NCBI GenBank assembly: GCA_937958985.1
Contig: CALGLV010000001.1
Span: forward strand, 25,104-89,103
Direction of reading: 5' to 3'
From: an uncultured Aquimarina sp.
Lineage (GTDB): Bacteria; Bacteroidota; Bacteroidia; Flavobacteriales; Flavobacteriaceae
DNA length: 64,000 nucleotides
Shown here: positions 36,350 to 45,546 of the stretch, one piece after another
How the letters are laid out: each line of letters begins with the position of its first letter
How positions within the stretch are numbered: position 1 is the first letter of the stretch
The notes under the pieces: model-generated
Told to the model about the DNA's origin: nothing
The model's input: the letters and a program-made list of their open reading frames with translations, nothing else
The model's database searches: none
Translations under genes and position numbers: made by a program

Positions 36350-37882
36350 TTATTCCCACTCAATTGTTGCTGGTGGTTTTGAGCTAATATCATAAACAAC
36401 TCTGTTTACTCCTTTAACATTATTGATAATCTTATTGGATATTTTTTGTAAAAACTCATACGGTAAATTTACCCAATCTGCTGTCATACCATCGGTACTC
36501 TCTACAGCTCTTAAAGCCACTACCTTTTCATAGGTACGCTCATCCCCCATTACTCCTACACTATTTACTGGTAATAAGATTGCTCCTGCTTGCCAAACTT
36601 TATCGTACAAACCGTGCTCTCTTAACCCATTGATAAAAATAGCATCAACCTCTTGCAATATAGCTACTTTTTCAGCGGTAATATCTCCTAATATTCTAAT
36701 TGCTAATCCGGGACCAGGAAATGGATGTCTTCCTAACAATTCAGCATCAATTCCTAAAGATTTTCCAACACGTCGTACTTCATCTTTAAATAAGGCTCTC
36801 AATGGCTCTACAACCTTTAACATCATATAGTCTGGAAGCCCCCCCACATTATGATGTGATTTTATAGTTGCCGATGGACCACCTGTTGCGGATACTGATT
36901 CAATAACATCAGGATAAATTGTTCCTTGTGCTAACCATTTGGCATCATCAATTAATTTTGATTCATCGTCAAAAACATCTACAAAAGCTTTACCGATTGC
37001 TTTACGTTTACGTTCTGGGTCACTTTCTCCTTTTAAGGCATTCAAAAAACGTGCCGAGGCATCAACCCCTTTTACGTTTAACCCCATTCCATGATATTGT
37101 TTCAAAACACTATCAAATTCATCTTTACGAAGTAATCCGTTGTTAACAAATATACATTGTAAGTGATCGCCTATTGCTTTGTGAAGCAACACTGCTGCTA
37201 CAGTAGAATCTACTCCACCACTTAAACCTAAAATCACTTTTTCGGTTCCTATTTTATTTTTCAACTCATCCACTGTGGTATCCACAAAAGAGTTTGGAGT
37301 CCATTCTTGAGCTACTTTAGCTATTTTAACTAAAAAATTCTCTAATAATTGCTTTCCATCTGTAGAATGATAAACTTCTGGATGAAACTGAATAGCATAA
37401 GTAGTTTCTCCTTCAATTTTATATGCTGCATTTTCGACATCGTGAGTACTTGCCAACTTCACTCCTCCTTCAGGCAAACTTTTGATGGTATCACTATGAC
37501 TCATCCATACTTGAGAACCTTGACCAACACCTTCTAAAAAAACTTCGTTCTCTTTTACGAAAGAAAGATTAGCTCTACCGTATTCTCTAATATTTGATGG
37601 CGCTACCTCACCTCCATGAAAATGGGCTAAATATTGTGCTCCATAACAAACTCCCAAAAGTGGTTTTTTTCCTCTTATATTAGACAAATCAACTTTAGGG
37701 GCAGTTTCGGCTCTAACCGACGATGGCGAACCTGAAAGCACCACTGCTTTAAAAGCATCTAAATTTGATGGTATCTTATTAAAGGGATGAATTTCACAAT
37801 AAATATTTAACTCTCTTACTCTTCGCGCTATTAATTGCGTGTATTGAGAACCGAAATCTAGGATAAGTACATTATTTTGCAT
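36350..37882 (-). CDS. guaA: GMP synthase (glutamine-hydrolysing)
   Basis: 510 residues from the ATG at 37882 ([14 protein letters not shown]); a TTG two codons upstream is unlikely. It converts XMP, ATP and glutamine to GMP. The class I glutamine amidotransferase domain (1-190) has the Cys in G-V-C-Y-G-A-Q and the His-x-Glu in Q-F-H-P-E-V. The ATP-pyrophosphatase domain has the P-loop G-L-S-G-G-V-D-S near 222, and the dimerisation domain ends [10 protein letters not shown] -7-like TATTTTTG on the minus strand (37886-37893) is only four bases from the ATG, suggesting a leaderless mRNA. It heads a three-gene unit. Confidence 0.97.
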   Translation of the reverse strand: MQNNVLILDFGSQYTQLIARRVRELNIYCEIHPFNKIPSNLDAFKAVVLSGSPSSVRAETAPKVDLSNIRGKKPLLGVCYGAQYLAHFHGGEVAPSNIREYGRANLSFVKENEVFLEGVGQGSQVWMSHSDTIKSLPEGGVKLASTHDVENAAYKIEGETTYAIQFHPEVYHSTDGKQLLENFLVKIAKVAQEWTPNSFVDTTVDELKNKIGTEKVILGLSGGVDSTVAAVLLHKAIGDHLQCIFVNNGLLRKDEFDSVLKQYHGMGLNVKGVDASARFLNALKGESDPERKRKAIGKAFVDVFDDESKLIDDAKWLAQGTIYPDVIESVSATGGPSATIKSHHNVGGLPDYMMLKVVEPLRALFKDEVRRVGKSLGIDAELLGRHPFPGPGLAIRILGDITAEKVAILQEVDAIFINGLREHGLYDKVWQAGAILLPVNSVGVMGDERTYEKVVALRAVESTDGMTADWVNLPYEFLQKISNKIINNVKGVNRVVYDISSKPPATIEWE

Positions 37883-37973
37883 GCGCAAAAATAGTATTAA
37901 AATAATTTTTATAAAACATTAAGAAATCAAACTTATCATTTAATTTCAGAAACTTGTATTTTCACCTTAAAAA

Positions 37974-38501
37974 ATGGAATCTTTACTAGCCACTATTTTT
38001 AACGAATTACTAAAGGGGAGCTCAATAATTAAGCACCCCTACCGTTATTTTTGCCTTTCGAGCATAGAGGGCAAAAAACCACAACAGCGAATGGTGGTAT
38101 TTAGAAAAATTACAAATAATACTATTTCTGTCTATACTGACATCCGAACTCCTAAAGTTTCTCAATTATTATCAAACCCTAATGCATCTGTATTACTTTA
38201 TGATTATAAAAAAATGAATCAAATTCAATTAACGGGTACTATTGAGGTAGAAAAAGAATACGACGCCAGTGTTTGGAGTTCAATTTCTCCAAAAGCAAAA
38301 AAAGATTACACCACCTCGTTAGCACCTGGAAGCGCTATCGATACTCCTGAAAAGGTTTTATACGAGGATAAAATAAACTTTTGCATTTTAAAATTCTCTT
38401 TTAATGAAATTGATTACTTAGACATCAATCGCCCTTACCACACCAGGGCTAAATTTAAATTAACAAACAACGAGTGGCTGGGTAGTTATGTAATTCCTTA
38501 A
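37974..38501 (+). CDS. pyridoxamine 5'-phosphate oxidase family flavoprotein
   Basis: A 175-residue cytoplasmic split-barrel protein. It holds P-Q-Q-R-M-V-V-F-R-K near 40-49 and Y-T-D-I-R-T-P-K near 61-68, matching the FMN-binding strands of the PNPOx-like superfamily, and the C-terminal F-S-F-N-E-I-D-Y-L-D-I segment. It is shorter than true PdxH and lacks its C-terminal signature, so it is more likely an FMN-dependent oxidoreductase of unknown substrate than the vitamin B6 enzyme. Divergent from guaA. Confidence 0.82.
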   Translation: MESLLATIFNELLKGSSIIKHPYRYFCLSSIEGKKPQQRMVVFRKITNNTISVYTDIRTPKVSQLLSNPNASVLLYDYKKMNQIQLTGTIEVEKEYDASVWSSISPKAKKDYTTSLAPGSAIDTPEKVLYEDKINFCILKFSFNEIDYLDINRPYHTRAKFKLTNNEWLGSYVIP

Positions 38502-39017
38502 AAGCAAAATCTCAAACGAAATAGTCGTTTGCGTTTCTTTAAAACCTACTCCAATAAAAGGCTTCAATTACACATTCATCAAAATTCCGTGCAAATATTT
38601 TCAAAATCATAAAACTAAAGCATTCTAAAAATGCGAATTTTAACAATTTAAAAAAAATACTAATTAGCGTTAATTTCAAGAGCTCTTCATTAAGTTTTAG
38701 TTTTTTACATATTTCGTTGAAGTACCACTACCACTATGATTAGTATAAAAACATGAATTCACTTTAAAATCATTCTAAATAATAAAAAAACTTGGTACAT
38801 ACCTGTTTTTATGAAGATATTCGCAAGTGTTTAAATTAGTCAATATTATAAGTTTACACCAAGTAAATTATTACTAATTTGACTTTTTAAACTTCTTTGA
38901 AGCTAAATAATAAGGCATTTAACTTCAATAAAAATCAAGAAATCTGTCCATGGTGTAATGATTAAGACTTTTTTCTGACTTAAAACTTGCCTTAGGTACT
39001 GAAATACGTTAATCATT
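38502..39017 (+). other. 516-base gap upstream of acnB
   Basis: No gene is supported here. A short hairpin CAAACGA / TCGTTTG (38513-38531) may end the preceding gene. A perfect 10-bp inverted repeat lies near acnB: TAATGATTAA (38956-38965) and TTAATCATTA (39009-39018), the right arm touching the acnB start codon; it could be an operator or fold the mRNA leader. No clear TAnnTTTG promoter was found. Confidence 0.4.
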
Positions 39018-41798
39018 ATGAATACTTACAAAGATTACATCAAAGAAATTGAAGAAAGAAAACAAGTCGGACTTCACCCTAAACCAATTGATGGTGCCGA
39101 ATTAGTAAGCGAAATTATAGCTCAAATAAAAGATTTAAACAATGAGCACAGAGCTGATTCTTTAAACTTTTTTATATACAATGTACTACCAGGAACTACT
39201 AGTGCTGCCAGTGCAAAATCACAATTTTTAAAAGAAATTATTTTAGGGCAAGAAGTTGTTAAGGAAATAACACCTGCTTTTGCTTTAGAACAATTATCAC
39301 ACATGAAAGGTGGTCCTTCTATTGCGGTATTACTAGATTTAGCTTTAGGTAATGATGTCGATATTGCAAAAGAAGCTGCTAAGGTTTTAAAAACTCAAGT
39401 TTTCTTGTACGATGCAGATACAGATCGTTTAGAAGAAGCATTAAAAGCAGGAAATCCAATAGCTAAAGAACTTATAGAAAGTTATGCGCAAGCAGAATTT
39501 TTTACTAAGTTACCAGACGTAGATGAAGAAATAGAAATTGTAACTTTTGTTGCTGGTATTGGTGATATCTCTACTGATTTATTATCTCCAGGAGCAGATG
39601 CTCACTCAAGATCTGATCGTGAATTACATGGTCAATGTATGTTTGAGCATAATAAAGAAATGCAACAACAATTACTAGCATTAAAAGAGCAGCACCCAGA
39701 TAAGCGTGTTATGCTAATTGCTGATAAAGGTACAATGGGAGTAGGATCTTCAAGAATGTCTGGTGTAAATAACGTAGCGTTATGGACCGGTGTTCCTTTT
39801 AGTCCTTATGTACCGTTTATTAACTTTGCTCCAGTAATTGCAGGTACTAATGGTATTGCACCAATTTTCTTAACCACTGTTGGGGTAACCGGTGGTATTG
39901 GTATCGATTTAAAAAACTGGGTAAAGCAAAAAGATGCTAACGGAAATACGATAGTAGATGAAGATGGCGAAGCAATCTTAAAAGAAGAGTACTCTGTAGC
40001 TACAGGTACCGTGCTTACTATAAACACAAAAACAAAAAAATTATATAACGGAGACAAAGAGCTAAAAGACATCTCTGCAGCATTAACACCACCAAAAATG
40101 GAGTTTATTAAAGCTGGAGGTTCTTATGCGGTTGTTTTTGGTAAAAAATTACAAACATTTGCTTGTAAAGTTTTAGGAATCGATGTGCCTCAAGTATATG
40201 CTGCTGCAAAAGAAGTATCTATAGAAGGACAAGGTTTAACTGCTGTAGAGAAAATTTTTAATAGAAATGCAGTAGGTACTACACCAGGTAAAACATTACA
40301 CGCAGGTTCTAATGTTAGAGTAGAAGTAAACATTGTAGGATCTCAAGATACTACAGGTTTAATGACCTCTCAAGAATTAGAGATGATGGCTGCTACAGTT
40401 ATTTCTCCAATAGTAGATTGTGGTTACCAATCAGGTTGTCATACAGCATCTGTTTGGGACGATAAATCTAAAGCCAACATACCAAGGTTAATGAAATTCA
40501 TGAACGATTTTGGTTTAGTTACTGGACGTGATCCTAAAGGGAAATACTTCCCAATGACTGATGTAATACACAAAGTATTAAATGACTTAGCTGTAGATGA
40601 TTGGGATGTAATTATTGGTGGAGATTCGCACACACGTATGGCAAAAGGAGTGGCTTTTGGTGCCGATTCAGGAACCGTTGCCTTAGCTTTAGCTACAGGT
40701 GAGGCTACCATGCCAATACCAGAATCTGTAAAGGTTACCTTTAAAGGTGAAATGAAACCTTATATGGATTTCCGTGATGTAGTTCACGCTACTCAAGAAC
40801 AAATGTTAAACCAATTTGATGGAGAAAATGTTTTCCAAGGAAGAATTATTGAAGTACACCTTGGTACTTTAACCTCAGACCAAGCATTTACATTTACAGA
40901 TTGGACTGCCGAAATGAAAGCCAAAGCATCTATCTGTATTTCTGAAGATGAGACGTTAATCGAATCATTAGAAATTTCTAGAGATCGTATTCAAATTATG
41001 ATTGACAAGGGAATGGACAACCCTAAGCAAGACCTTAAAGGTTTAGTAGATAAAGCAAACAACCGTATTGCCGATATCAAATCAGGTAAAAATTCTGCTT
41101 TAAAACCAGATGCAGATGCTAAATATTACAACGAAGTTGTAATTGATTTAGACAAGATTGTTGAGCCAATGATTGCCGATCCTGATGTTTATAACGAAGA
41201 TGTATCTAAAAGATATACGCACGATTGCATCAACCCATTATCTTTTTACGGAGGCGTTAAAAAAGTAGACTTAGGATTTATTGGATCTTGTATGATTCAT
41301 AAGGGAGATATGCAAATCTTAGCTCAGATGCTTAAAAACATAGAAGCACAACACGGTAAAGTAGAATTTAAAGCACCTTTAGTTGTAGCACCACCAACAT
41401 ACAATATTGTTGATGAGTTAAAAGCAGAAGGCGACTGGGAAATTCTTCAGAAATATTCTGGATTTGAATTTGATGATAACGCGCCAAAAGGTTTAGCACG
41501 TACAAAATATGAGAATATGCTATACTTAGAACGTCCTGGATGTAACTTGTGTATGGGTAACCAAGAAAAAGCAGAAGCAGGAGATACGGTAATGGCTACT
41601 TCAACACGTTTATTCCAAGGTCGTGTAGTAAGAGATACTAATGAGAAAAAAGGAGAATCTTTATTATCATCTACGCCAGTAGTAGTATTATCTACTATTT
41701 TAGGAAGAACTCCAACAATAGAAGAATACCAAGCTGCTGTTGAAGGAATTGTTTTAACGAAGTTTAAGCCATCTACAAAGCAATTGGTTAAAGCATAG
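39018..41798 (+). CDS. acnB: bifunctional aconitate hydratase 2 / 2-methylisocitrate dehydratase
   Basis: A 926-residue cytosolic iron-sulfur enzyme that isomerises citrate and isocitrate. The N-terminal HEAT-like domain (1-160) is specific to AcnB. Further marks: G-D-I-S-T-D-L-L-S-P-G-A-D-A-H-S-R-S-D near 190, G-G-D-S-H-T-R-M near 535, and the cluster Cys in G-F-I-G-S-C-M and P-G-C-N-L-C-M-G-N. Length is slightly above the E. coli protein because of an acidic insertion near 300-325. It is the only intact aconitase in the window; the fragment just downstream is the remains of the other type. Confidence 0.97.
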   Translation: MNTYKDYIKEIEERKQVGLHPKPIDGAELVSEIIAQIKDLNNEHRADSLNFFIYNVLPGTTSAASAKSQFLKEIILGQEVVKEITPAFALEQLSHMKGGPSIAVLLDLALGNDVDIAKEAAKVLKTQVFLYDADTDRLEEALKAGNPIAKELIESYAQAEFFTKLPDVDEEIEIVTFVAGIGDISTDLLSPGADAHSRSDRELHGQCMFEHNKEMQQQLLALKEQHPDKRVMLIADKGTMGVGSSRMSGVNNVALWTGVPFSPYVPFINFAPVIAGTNGIAPIFLTTVGVTGGIGIDLKNWVKQKDANGNTIVDEDGEAILKEEYSVATGTVLTINTKTKKLYNGDKELKDISAALTPPKMEFIKAGGSYAVVFGKKLQTFACKVLGIDVPQVYAAAKEVSIEGQGLTAVEKIFNRNAVGTTPGKTLHAGSNVRVEVNIVGSQDTTGLMTSQELEMMAATVISPIVDCGYQSGCHTASVWDDKSKANIPRLMKFMNDFGLVTGRDPKGKYFPMTDVIHKVLNDLAVDDWDVIIGGDSHTRMAKGVAFGADSGTVALALATGEATMPIPESVKVTFKGEMKPYMDFRDVVHATQEQMLNQFDGENVFQGRIIEVHLGTLTSDQAFTFTDWTAEMKAKASICISEDETLIESLEISRDRIQIMIDKGMDNPKQDLKGLVDKANNRIADIKSGKNSALKPDADAKYYNEVVIDLDKIVEPMIADPDVYNEDVSKRYTHDCINPLSFYGGVKKVDLGFIGSCMIHKGDMQILAQMLKNIEAQHGKVEFKAPLVVAPPTYNIVDELKAEGDWEILQKYSGFEFDDNAPKGLARTKYENMLYLERPGCNLCMGNQEKAEAGDTVMATSTRLFQGRVVRDTNEKKGESLLSSTPVVVLSTILGRTPTIEEYQAAVEGIVLTKFKPSTKQLVKA

Positions 41799-41821
41799 TA
41801 AATTATCTTTGCAATATATTT

Positions 41822-41855
41822 AAAAACCTGAATCTTCGATTCAGGTTTTTTTTTG
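41822..41855 (+). terminator. intrinsic terminator of acnB
   Basis: The stem AAAAACCTGAATC / GATTCAGGTTTTT with a three-base loop and a long T-run, 24 bases after the acnB stop. Confidence 0.92.
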
Positions 41856-41961
41856 CTTTTACCTCAACTCTAACAATTTCTATTTTTAACAAAACATTGT
41901 GTTTGAGGGTACTCTGTTAATTTTGTAACTTCTTAGCATATTTATTCACATAAAAATACTC

Positions 41962-42367
41962 ATGGCATTTGATATTGATATGATTAAAAAGGTGTACCAA
42001 CAGGTAGCTGAACGTGTAGATGCTGCTCGCGAAGTAACCGAAAAACCGTTGACCTTGGCAGAAAAAATTCTTTACTCACACTTATGGGAAGGAAAAGCTA
42101 AAACTGCCTATACAAGAGGAAAAGACTATGTTGATTTTGCTCCCGATCGTATTGCTTGCCAAGATGCTACTGCACAAATGGCATTACTACAATTTATGCA
42201 AGTGGGTAAAAACAAAGTTGCCGTACTTACAACCGTGCGTTACAGTCATTTAATTCTAACAACGAATCAAAGATATTATTGAAGTAAATCACACCTACAA
42301 CCAATCTCAAATTGATTGGTATAACGAAGGCTCTGCATTAAACTTAATAAGAAGGCTAAATGCCTAA
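41962..42367 (+). pseudogene. internally deleted remnant of a second aconitase (AcnA/mitochondrial type)
   Basis: The first ~98 codons (41962-~42252) match the start of flavobacterial single-type aconitases: [51 protein letters not shown]. From about 42263, in another frame, 34 codons match the extreme C-terminus: V-N-H-T-Y-N-Q-S-Q-I-D-W-Y-N-E-G-S-A-L-N-L-I-R, then stop at 42367. The roughly 600 residues between, including all cluster ligands, are gone. Substitutions just before the junction (V-L-T-T-V-R-Y-S-H where P-T-T-V-H-C-D-H is expected) show decay. It cannot be functional. It lies 163 bases downstream of acnB. Confidence 0.88.
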
Positions 42368-42460
42368 TTTATCATATTAAAATCAATAAGTTGAAGCAAT
42401 ATTATAATTTATATGCTTATTGATTGTAACTTTACATTATTCAAAATTTATATAAATACA

Positions 42461-42928
42461 ATGAAACAATTATCAATTCTTGCTTTTTTATCTTTTTTGT
42501 CTTTGGCAACATTTTCATGTAGCAATAGAGATGATGATACTTCCGAAACTGTTGTTGAAGCTTCAAGAATAAGTGGAGGTCCTTATATTTTTTGCATTGG
42601 AGATGGAGAACCCAACTTTGCAGTTGGTCTTACTATTGTAACTAATGGTAATGGAGACGACTTTACTTGGATAGTTACAGACGAAAATAACGGCATACTA
42701 GAAATCCCTAGAACAATTCCAGACACCGAAGCTATTAATTTTGAAAATTCGGGAACAGGAAACTGTAAATTATGGTTATTCCATTTTAACAATAGACCTA
42801 CTAATTTACAAGTAGACTCTAACCTTTTTGATGATTTAAGCACCGAAGAAAGAACAGGTTTATCTAATTTTATTGATGTTACAAGAACTGGCGTTGACAT
42901 AAACACCAATACTTGTCCTACGCTGTAA
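42461..42928 (+). CDS. lipoprotein with a flavobacterial surface-protein repeat module
   Basis: 155 residues from the ATG at 42461, which directly precedes a lipoprotein signal (lipobox T-F-S-C, Cys18 or 19); an ATG 16 codons upstream would bury it. The mature part G-G-P-Y-I-F-C-I-G-D-G-E-P, W-I-V-T-D-E-N-N-G-I-L-E-I-P and G-T-G-N-C-K-L-W-L-F-H-F resembles the module repeated many times in large flavobacterial secreted proteins (W-V-V-T-D...I-L-G-L-P...G-T-C-L-I-W-H). Here a single copy is lipid-anchored. The paired Cys could form a disulfide. Function unknown. Confidence 0.7.
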   Translation: MKQLSILAFLSFLSLATFSCSNRDDDTSETVVEASRISGGPYIFCIGDGEPNFAVGLTIVTNGNGDDFTWIVTDENNGILEIPRTIPDTEAINFENSGTGNCKLWLFHFNNRPTNLQVDSNLFDDLSTEERTGLSNFIDVTRTGVDINTNTCPTL

Positions 42929-43001
42929 ACAGAGCTATTCAACAAAGAACCTCTAAAAAACACCCTTCTTAATAAGGATGTTTCGTTTAAAAATCATAAA
43001 A

Positions 43002-43037
43002 CAAAAAAGGATTCAGTTTTCACTGAATCCTTTTTTG
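43002..43037 (+). terminator. intrinsic terminator
   Basis: A perfect 14-bp stem AAAAAAGGATTCAG / CTGAATCCTTTTTT with a six-base loop, 74 bases after the lipoprotein stop. Confidence 0.88.
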
Positions 43038-43211
43038 TTTTTTAAATAGTTTTGTTGCACTTATTACTTAAAACTATATTTCATTTCATTCAAAAATAAT
43101 GTTTAATTAAAACCGTTTACTAAATATAAAAATCAATTTATTATTCATTTCCCGTAAGTTAATTACTATTTAACCTACTAACAGTTTTAAGAAACTAACT
43201 ACAACTTAATC

Positions 43212-43874
43212 ATGGAATCAATTTGGTATTGTGAAAAAACAGATATGTTCTCTCTGTTATGCCCTCATAAATTAAAGAAATTCAATCAAAATCACGCTTT
43301 TACTGTTTACCAAAAAAAAGATTTTATTTATTTTGAAGAAGACAGTGCCAAACAAGTATATCTTATAGCAAATGGAAAAGTTAAAATTGGGTATTATGAA
43401 AAAGATGGTACTGAAATAATAAAAGCCATTTTAAATAAAGGAGAATTATTTGGAGAAAAAGCTTTTTTAGGTATTGATAAACGTAATGAATTTGCTCAGT
43501 GCATAGATAAAACTACTGAGATTTGTCCTTTAGATATTGACACAATGCACAACTTAATGCGCAATAATAAAAATCTTTCTGTAAAAGTTTATAAATTTTT
43601 AGGAATGCGCTTTAAAAAGCTAGAACGAAGACTACAGTTACTTTTGTTTAAAGACACCAAAACACGATTAGTAGAGTTCCTAAAGGAATTAAGGGAAGAT
43701 TATGGATACTCTTGCCCAAACACAGGAATGATTATCGTAAAACACCCCTATACACAAAAAGACATTGCTAATTTAATTGCAACTTCCCGTCCAACTCTAA
43801 ATATTTTAATAAATGAATTGCAAGAAAGTGAAATTCTTCAATTTTCAAGAAATCAGATTGTTTTTAAAAATTAA
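43212..43874 (+). CDS. Crp/Fnr-family transcriptional regulator
   Basis: A 220-residue regulator. Residues 25-120 form the cyclic-nucleotide-binding-like beta barrel (V-Y-L-I-A-N-G-K-V-K-I-G-Y near 50, K-G-E-L-F-G-E-K-A near 80); residues 145-215 form the winged helix with Y-T-Q-K-D-I-A-N-L-I-A-T-S-R-P-T-L as recognition region. The canonical R-x-x-x cyclic-AMP pocket is not evident, as is common in Bacteroidota Crp-like proteins. The N-terminal Cys at positions 7 and 17 are too few to propose an Fnr-type iron-sulfur cluster. Effector and targets unknown; it is convergent with the carotenoid operon. Confidence 0.88.
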   Translation: MESIWYCEKTDMFSLLCPHKLKKFNQNHAFTVYQKKDFIYFEEDSAKQVYLIANGKVKIGYYEKDGTEIIKAILNKGELFGEKAFLGIDKRNEFAQCIDKTTEICPLDIDTMHNLMRNNKNLSVKVYKFLGMRFKKLERRLQLLLFKDTKTRLVEFLKELREDYGYSCPNTGMIIVKHPYTQKDIANLIATSRPTLNILINELQESEILQFSRNQIVFKN

Positions 43875-43946
43875 CAAATTCTAAGTTGAGCATAACTATT
43901 TACACCATAAGTTACCTATGGATTATTAAAACTTAATGTAAGTAAG

Positions 43947-45146
43947 TTACTTTAAAAAAAGTGCCTTTATAAAAGGCCAATAAGGTAATTTCAATAGGAT
44001 ACCAATCTCTTCTTTAAGCGAAGTCGTTTCATCTAAAAAACGAAATAACACATTCAACTTAACTTTTGAATACATTTTTTCGAATATTTCAGGGCCTTTT
44101 GTATTTTGGTTTTTCAAAACCTTTATAAAGAGTTTATCGTAAAACTTAAATCTTTTAGGCTGTTTATATCCCCTAATAGGAGCTTGCTTAATTATTTGAT
44201 CAACTATAAGTAGTGCATTCTTTTCTGCAAATTTAAACGAATATCCTGTTGAGGCTTTAACCCAACCACCTGCTGTTCCTATTTTTAATGTTTTTTTGGT
44301 ATTTCCTTTTGAAAAAGGATAGCTAGTCATAGGTATTTCCCCAGCTTCTGTAGTTGTTATCGTATATTTTTTATTTGGAAAAAAAGTTTTAAGGTACCCC
44401 TTAATTTGAGCATCCAATTCACTATTTAATATGGTAAAAGGAGCAAAAAAAGTATATTCTAAAAGAGCCTTTTTGTTCGAGCTAGGCAATATATACATAA
44501 AACTATTTGAATTATTCCATTGATAACGATAATCCATCATTGTAAACGAACATTCGTCAAAAACAGCTTCTTCAAACACAACTTCCCATCCTTTAAATGA
44601 CTGAATCACTGAAGGAAAATTATTTTTATTCAGAAAGTAATCCTCAGAAATCCTACTATCAAAAACAAAACCCGATTTAAGATTAGAAGTCGTTAACTGT
44701 AATTCTACAAGTTCAGCTCTTTCATTAATCGATAATATTTCTTCTTCAAGAAAACAAAAATTAGGCTTTCTTTTTATCTTATCTAAACAAAAAGAAGAAA
44801 ACTCTTTAAAATATAGTGATTTATAGGTGTGATTCTCTAAATGAATATTTAAGTTTACATCTGCTGATTTAAATAGTACTGAATTCCATGAACTATGAAC
44901 AACGGTATCCCATACTCCTTCATTTTCTTCCCAAAAACTTAAAATTCTATCCGACTCAGGAATAATAGACCGATCAACAATAGCTATTCTTTTACTATCA
45001 AAAAATTTATTTTCAGAAAATTGATACGCCACATGCAATCCGGCTACACCAGAACCTATAATTACATAGTCGAATTTAAAGTCAGAAACCAAATGACTAT
45101 TTTTTAAAGTACTTAATTGGTACGAAAAGCATTCCAAAACATTCAC
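43947..45146 (-). CDS. crtY: lycopene beta-cyclase
   Basis: A 399-residue flavoprotein that closes both ends of lycopene to give beta-carotene. The dinucleotide motif Y-V-I-I-G-S-G-V-A-G-L-H lies near residue 27, D-Y-R-Y-Q-W near 205, and E-I-P-M-T-S-Y-P and G-T-A-G-G-W-V-K-A-S-T-G-Y-S-F are CrtY family marks. The ATG start overlaps crtZ by 50 bases and adds about 24 residues before the FAD motif; a TTG at 45092 just after the crtZ stop is a plausible alternative. Last gene of the merR-crtI-crtB-crtZ-crtY operon. Confidence 0.92.
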   Translation of the reverse strand: MNVLECFSYQLSTLKNSHLVSDFKFDYVIIGSGVAGLHVAYQFSENKFFDSKRIAIVDRSIIPESDRILSFWEENEGVWDTVVHSSWNSVLFKSADVNLNIHLENHTYKSLYFKEFSSFCLDKIKRKPNFCFLEEEILSINERAELVELQLTTSNLKSGFVFDSRISEDYFLNKNNFPSVIQSFKGWEVVFEEAVFDECSFTMMDYRYQWNNSNSFMYILPSSNKKALLEYTFFAPFTILNSELDAQIKGYLKTFFPNKKYTITTTEAGEIPMTSYPFSKGNTKKTLKIGTAGGWVKASTGYSFKFAEKNALLIVDQIIKQAPIRGYKQPKRFKFYDKLFIKVLKNQNTKGPEIFEKMYSKVKLNVLFRFLDETTSLKEEIGILLKLPYWPFIKALFLK

Positions 45147-45546
45147 CCTCTTCTTTACCTAAATGTTTATGATGAATCTTATGGGCTCTACGCACTCCTT
45201 TTGCATACCAATTATCGGCGTTTCTAAAAAGTTTGAAACGTTGGTGTATAAATATATCATGAACGAAAAAATAAGCGATTCCGTACGCTAAAATCCCTGC
45301 ACCAATAGGAAGCGCATACCATGCAATATCGTATTGCCACAAAAGGAAACAACCAATACTAATTAAAGCATAAAAAACAAAAAATAAATCGTTTCGCTCC
45401 CACCAGCTTTTATGGTGTTTATGATGATGATCGGCATGCAATGACCACAAAAAACCGTGCATTACATATTTATGTGAAAACCACGCCATACCTTCCATAG
45501 TTATGAACGTTGCTAAAAAAATCAAAATCCAAAAAAGTAACTGCAT
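45097..45546 (-). CDS. crtZ: beta-carotene hydroxylase
   Basis: A 149-residue integral-membrane di-iron hydroxylase that converts beta-carotene to zeaxanthin. All His clusters are present: H-K-Y-V-M-H near residue 25, H-A-D-H-H near 37, H-D-I-F-I-H near 95 and H-K-I-H-H near 122, with hydrophobic helices between. Length fits the bacterial CrtZ type. It abuts crtB (stop and start adjacent) and overlaps crtY, so translation is coupled. With no crtW ketolase here, zeaxanthin is the expected operon product. Confidence 0.95.
   Translation of the reverse strand: MQLLFWILIFLATFITMEGMAWFSHKYVMHGFLWSLHADHHHKHHKSWWERNDLFFVFYALISIGCFLLWQYDIAWYALPIGAGILAYGIAYFFVHDIFIHQRFKLFRNADNWYAKGVRRAHKIHHKHLGKEEGECFGMLFVPIKYFKK

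Noticed and set aside
37974..38501. pdxH (true pyridoxine 5'-phosphate oxidase)
   Set aside because: Too short and lacking the C-terminal PdxH signature; only the general split-barrel family is supported.
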